IMG/VR virus record: IMGVR_UViG_3300029319_000040
Location: 1-60,885 of that record
Length of the DNA: 60,885 nt
Reading direction: 5' to 3' (one strand)
DNA from: a virus
In this document: one piece after another, positions 59,886-60,885 of the stretch
How the letters are laid out: the number at the start of each line of letters is the position of its first letter
Position numbering within the stretch: position 1 is the stretch's first letter
Notes under the pieces: generated by a model
What the model was told of the DNA's origin: nothing
What the model saw: only the letters and a program-made list of their open reading frames with translations
Database searches by the model: none
Position numbers and translations under genes: made by a program

Positions 59886-59890
59886 TTCAA

Positions 59891-60061
59891 TCACCAGTGA
59901 ATGATACTAAGTTCGTATCTAATTCGTCGTTCATCAGAATCTTCTCGCCATTCTGTAAGCATCTGTATCGTTTCTTTCAAGCCCATATATTCATCATCAC
60001 TTAGAATTTGAGCCATCTTCGCTTTGCATTCTTCTATTTCTTCTGTATAGTCACATTTCAT
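59891..60061 (-). CDS. Small helical protein (56 aa)
   Basis: Acidic, helical, with ECKAKMAQILSDDEYMGLKE. Its ATG overlaps the TAA of the first operon gene (TAATG). Function unknown. Confidence 0.6.
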   Translation of the reverse strand: MKCDYTEEIEECKAKMAQILSDDEYMGLKETIQMLTEWREDSDERRIRYELSIIHW

Positions 60062-60270
60062 TATGCCCACCTCACTTTGTTACCAATGGTGTTAGTGATT
60101 AGTAATCCACCATTTGCCTCAACTAGAACTACTGGTCCCTTCCTAGTTCTTGTTGGTCTTACTACCATTGGATTGATACCGAGTCTTCTTGCTACTTGAG
60201 CCATATCCTCAGACCAACCACTAGGTAGTTCTTCGTTCATTTCGTCGTTCATAAAATTGTTTGTAATCAT
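60061..60270 (-). CDS. Small DNA-binding-like protein, first minus gene (69 aa)
   Basis: DMAQVARRLGINPMVV reads as a helix-turn-helix, followed by a beta pair (GPVVLVEANGGLLIT). ATG at 60270 follows GGAGGAATCGCG; the open frame upstream is TATA and non-coding sequence. It begins the long minus early-type region and could be a regulator. Confidence 0.6.
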   Translation of the reverse strand: MITNNFMNDEMNEELPSGWSEDMAQVARRLGINPMVVRPTRTRKGPVVLVEANGGLLITNTIGNKVRWA

Positions 60271-60305
60271 CGCGATTCCTCCCATATTTAGTAATAGGCA
60301 ATACC

Positions 60306-60320
60306 TAGTATATAGACTTT
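60306..60320 (-). promoter_or_regulatory. TATA promoter of first minus gene
   Basis: GTCTATATACTAGG on the minus strand, about 36-50 bp before the ATG at 60270. It lacks the CACACTCTTACTGCTGA motif found at downstream promoters. Confidence 0.5.
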
Positions 60321-60351
60321 GTGTTTGGCCGTTTTTTCGATTTTGAGGCAT

Positions 60352-60569
60352 TTCGTACTTAAATTGTTACTTTTGGGGCATCATTTTGTATCACTGGTGA
60401 AGGTTGTATCTATTTTGATTCCTATGAAAAAGTGGTTTCAAATCGAATATGAGGTAGTGAAATCAACCTCTGATTGATAATTATTTATGGTAGAATTGTA
60501 ACATTTTGATGATAGAAAATGACTGAAAAACCTACCATCACAACTAAGCAATAGCAGATTTCAAGACAT
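60352..60569. other. Non-coding AT-rich right region
   Basis: No gene supported. AT-rich, without the T-tract GTAC repeat until 60570. Forms part of the large gene-free region with 1-606. Confidence 0.4.
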
Positions 60570-60786
60570 ATTTTTTTGTACTTTTATTTTATCTCAAAAA
60601 AAATTAACAATATTTTTTTGTACTTTTTGTTTTCTCTACCAAAAAAGGTACAAAATTTTTTTGTACTTTTATTTTATTTCTCTAAAAAATAACATTTTAT
60701 TTTTTTTGTACTTTTATTTTTTGCGTCGAAAAAATAACAAAATTTTCAAAAATGTTAATTTTCGCCTGTATTTTATAACTTCGTTA
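60570..60786. repeat. Tandem 43-bp T-tract GTAC repeats
   Basis: Units starting at 60570, 60612, 60655 and 60699 (spacing 42-44 bp) each begin ATTTTTTTGTAC followed by T-rich sequence. Three of them continue into an A-run with a TTAAC or TAAC end; the unit at 60612 ends AGGTACAAAA instead. The same core starts the end repeat at about 60798. These look like iterons of a candidate replication origin. Confidence 0.65.
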
Positions 60787-60885
60787 GACTGGTCGGCATT
60801 TTTTTTGTACTAAGAAAGTACAAAAAATATGGGATTACGTCTGCGTTTTTGTACTTTTTAAAAATCACCTTGACAAGTGTGGGAT
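60787..60885. repeat. Right copy of 98-bp end repeat
   Basis: Identical to 1-98 except for the final base. It is preceded by tcgttaga, and the 31-bp stretch 60781-60811 recurs with two substitutions at 132-162. The element is therefore related to a local repeat family as well as being a possible assembly overlap. Confidence 0.9.

Noticed and set aside
1-60885. tRNA or rRNA genes, integrase and insertion sequences
   Set aside because: No tRNA-like cloverleaf, rRNA motif, integrase or transposase was noticed by eye. A tRNAscan run would settle the tRNA point.

Overview
The window looks like the complete or nearly complete genome of a tailed double-stranded DNA virus of an archaeon. The replication genes are archaeal/eukaryotic in type: B-family DNA polymerase, PCNA-like clamp, RFC small-subunit clamp loader, MCM-like AAA+ ATPase, archaeo-eukaryotic primase, XPF/ERCC4 nuclease, Cas4-like nuclease, RadA-like ATPase and an OB-fold protein. 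Most promoters carry archaeal TATA boxes. The virion genes are HK97/siphovirus-like: TerL, portal, protease, HK97-type capsid protein, tail tube, tape measure. This combination, with marine-type GCTD...NYD...DDGSC repeats in a surface protein, resembles the magrovirus-like viruses of marine planktonic Euryarchaeota (Poseidoniales/MGII). The host assignment is inference. The first 98 bases recur at the right end (60787-60884), so the molecule is probably circular or circularly permuted; direct terminal repeats are the alternative.

Layout. (1) 1-606 and 60271-60885 form one AT-rich non-coding region when joined, with T-tract arrays built on a T(6-8)GTAC core, hairpins and paired TATA elements; it is a candidate origin or control region. 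(2) 607-1440 (minus) is a three-gene operon of small, partly zinc-binding proteins. (3) 1441-1802 holds a leaderless promoter, a phased T-tract array and a hairpin/U-tract terminator. (4) 1803-6923 (minus) carries TerL, three overlapping tiny zinc-ribbon ORFs and an HTH-metallophosphoesterase. (5) 7216-34503 (plus) is the late module, in order: small membrane proteins, portal, a membrane-anchored surface protein, acetyltransferase-like protein, protease-scaffold, decoration protein, major capsid protein, connectors, fibre, tail terminator with a LamG-like domain, tail tube, G/GT chaperone with a likely -1 frameshift, tape measure, and a 2343-residue tip protein. (6) 34487-44695 (minus) is the replication core. 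(7) 44772-60270 (minus) is a run of small, mostly unknown early-type genes, with an MCM-like ATPase, a PAC2-like protein, five winged-helix-like proteins, many zinc-ribbon microproteins and an ArdC-like antirestriction protein.

How it works together. Minus-strand genes are packed with overlaps of 1-8 bases, so translation is probably coupled. The Shine-Dalgarno sequence of the next gene usually lies in the last codons of the preceding one, which gives many proteins acidic tails (EEE, GGDE, GEQE). Eight copies of a composite promoter punctuate 44.7-59.0 kb: CACACTCTTACTGCTGA, about 10 bp, then a TATA box, and in most copies a similar leader ending in AACAAGGAGG. They sit at or inside the 3' ends of upstream genes. 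Other promoters are TATA boxes that overlap the stop codon of the preceding gene. The plus and minus modules converge head-on at 34487-34503 with a 17-bp coding overlap.
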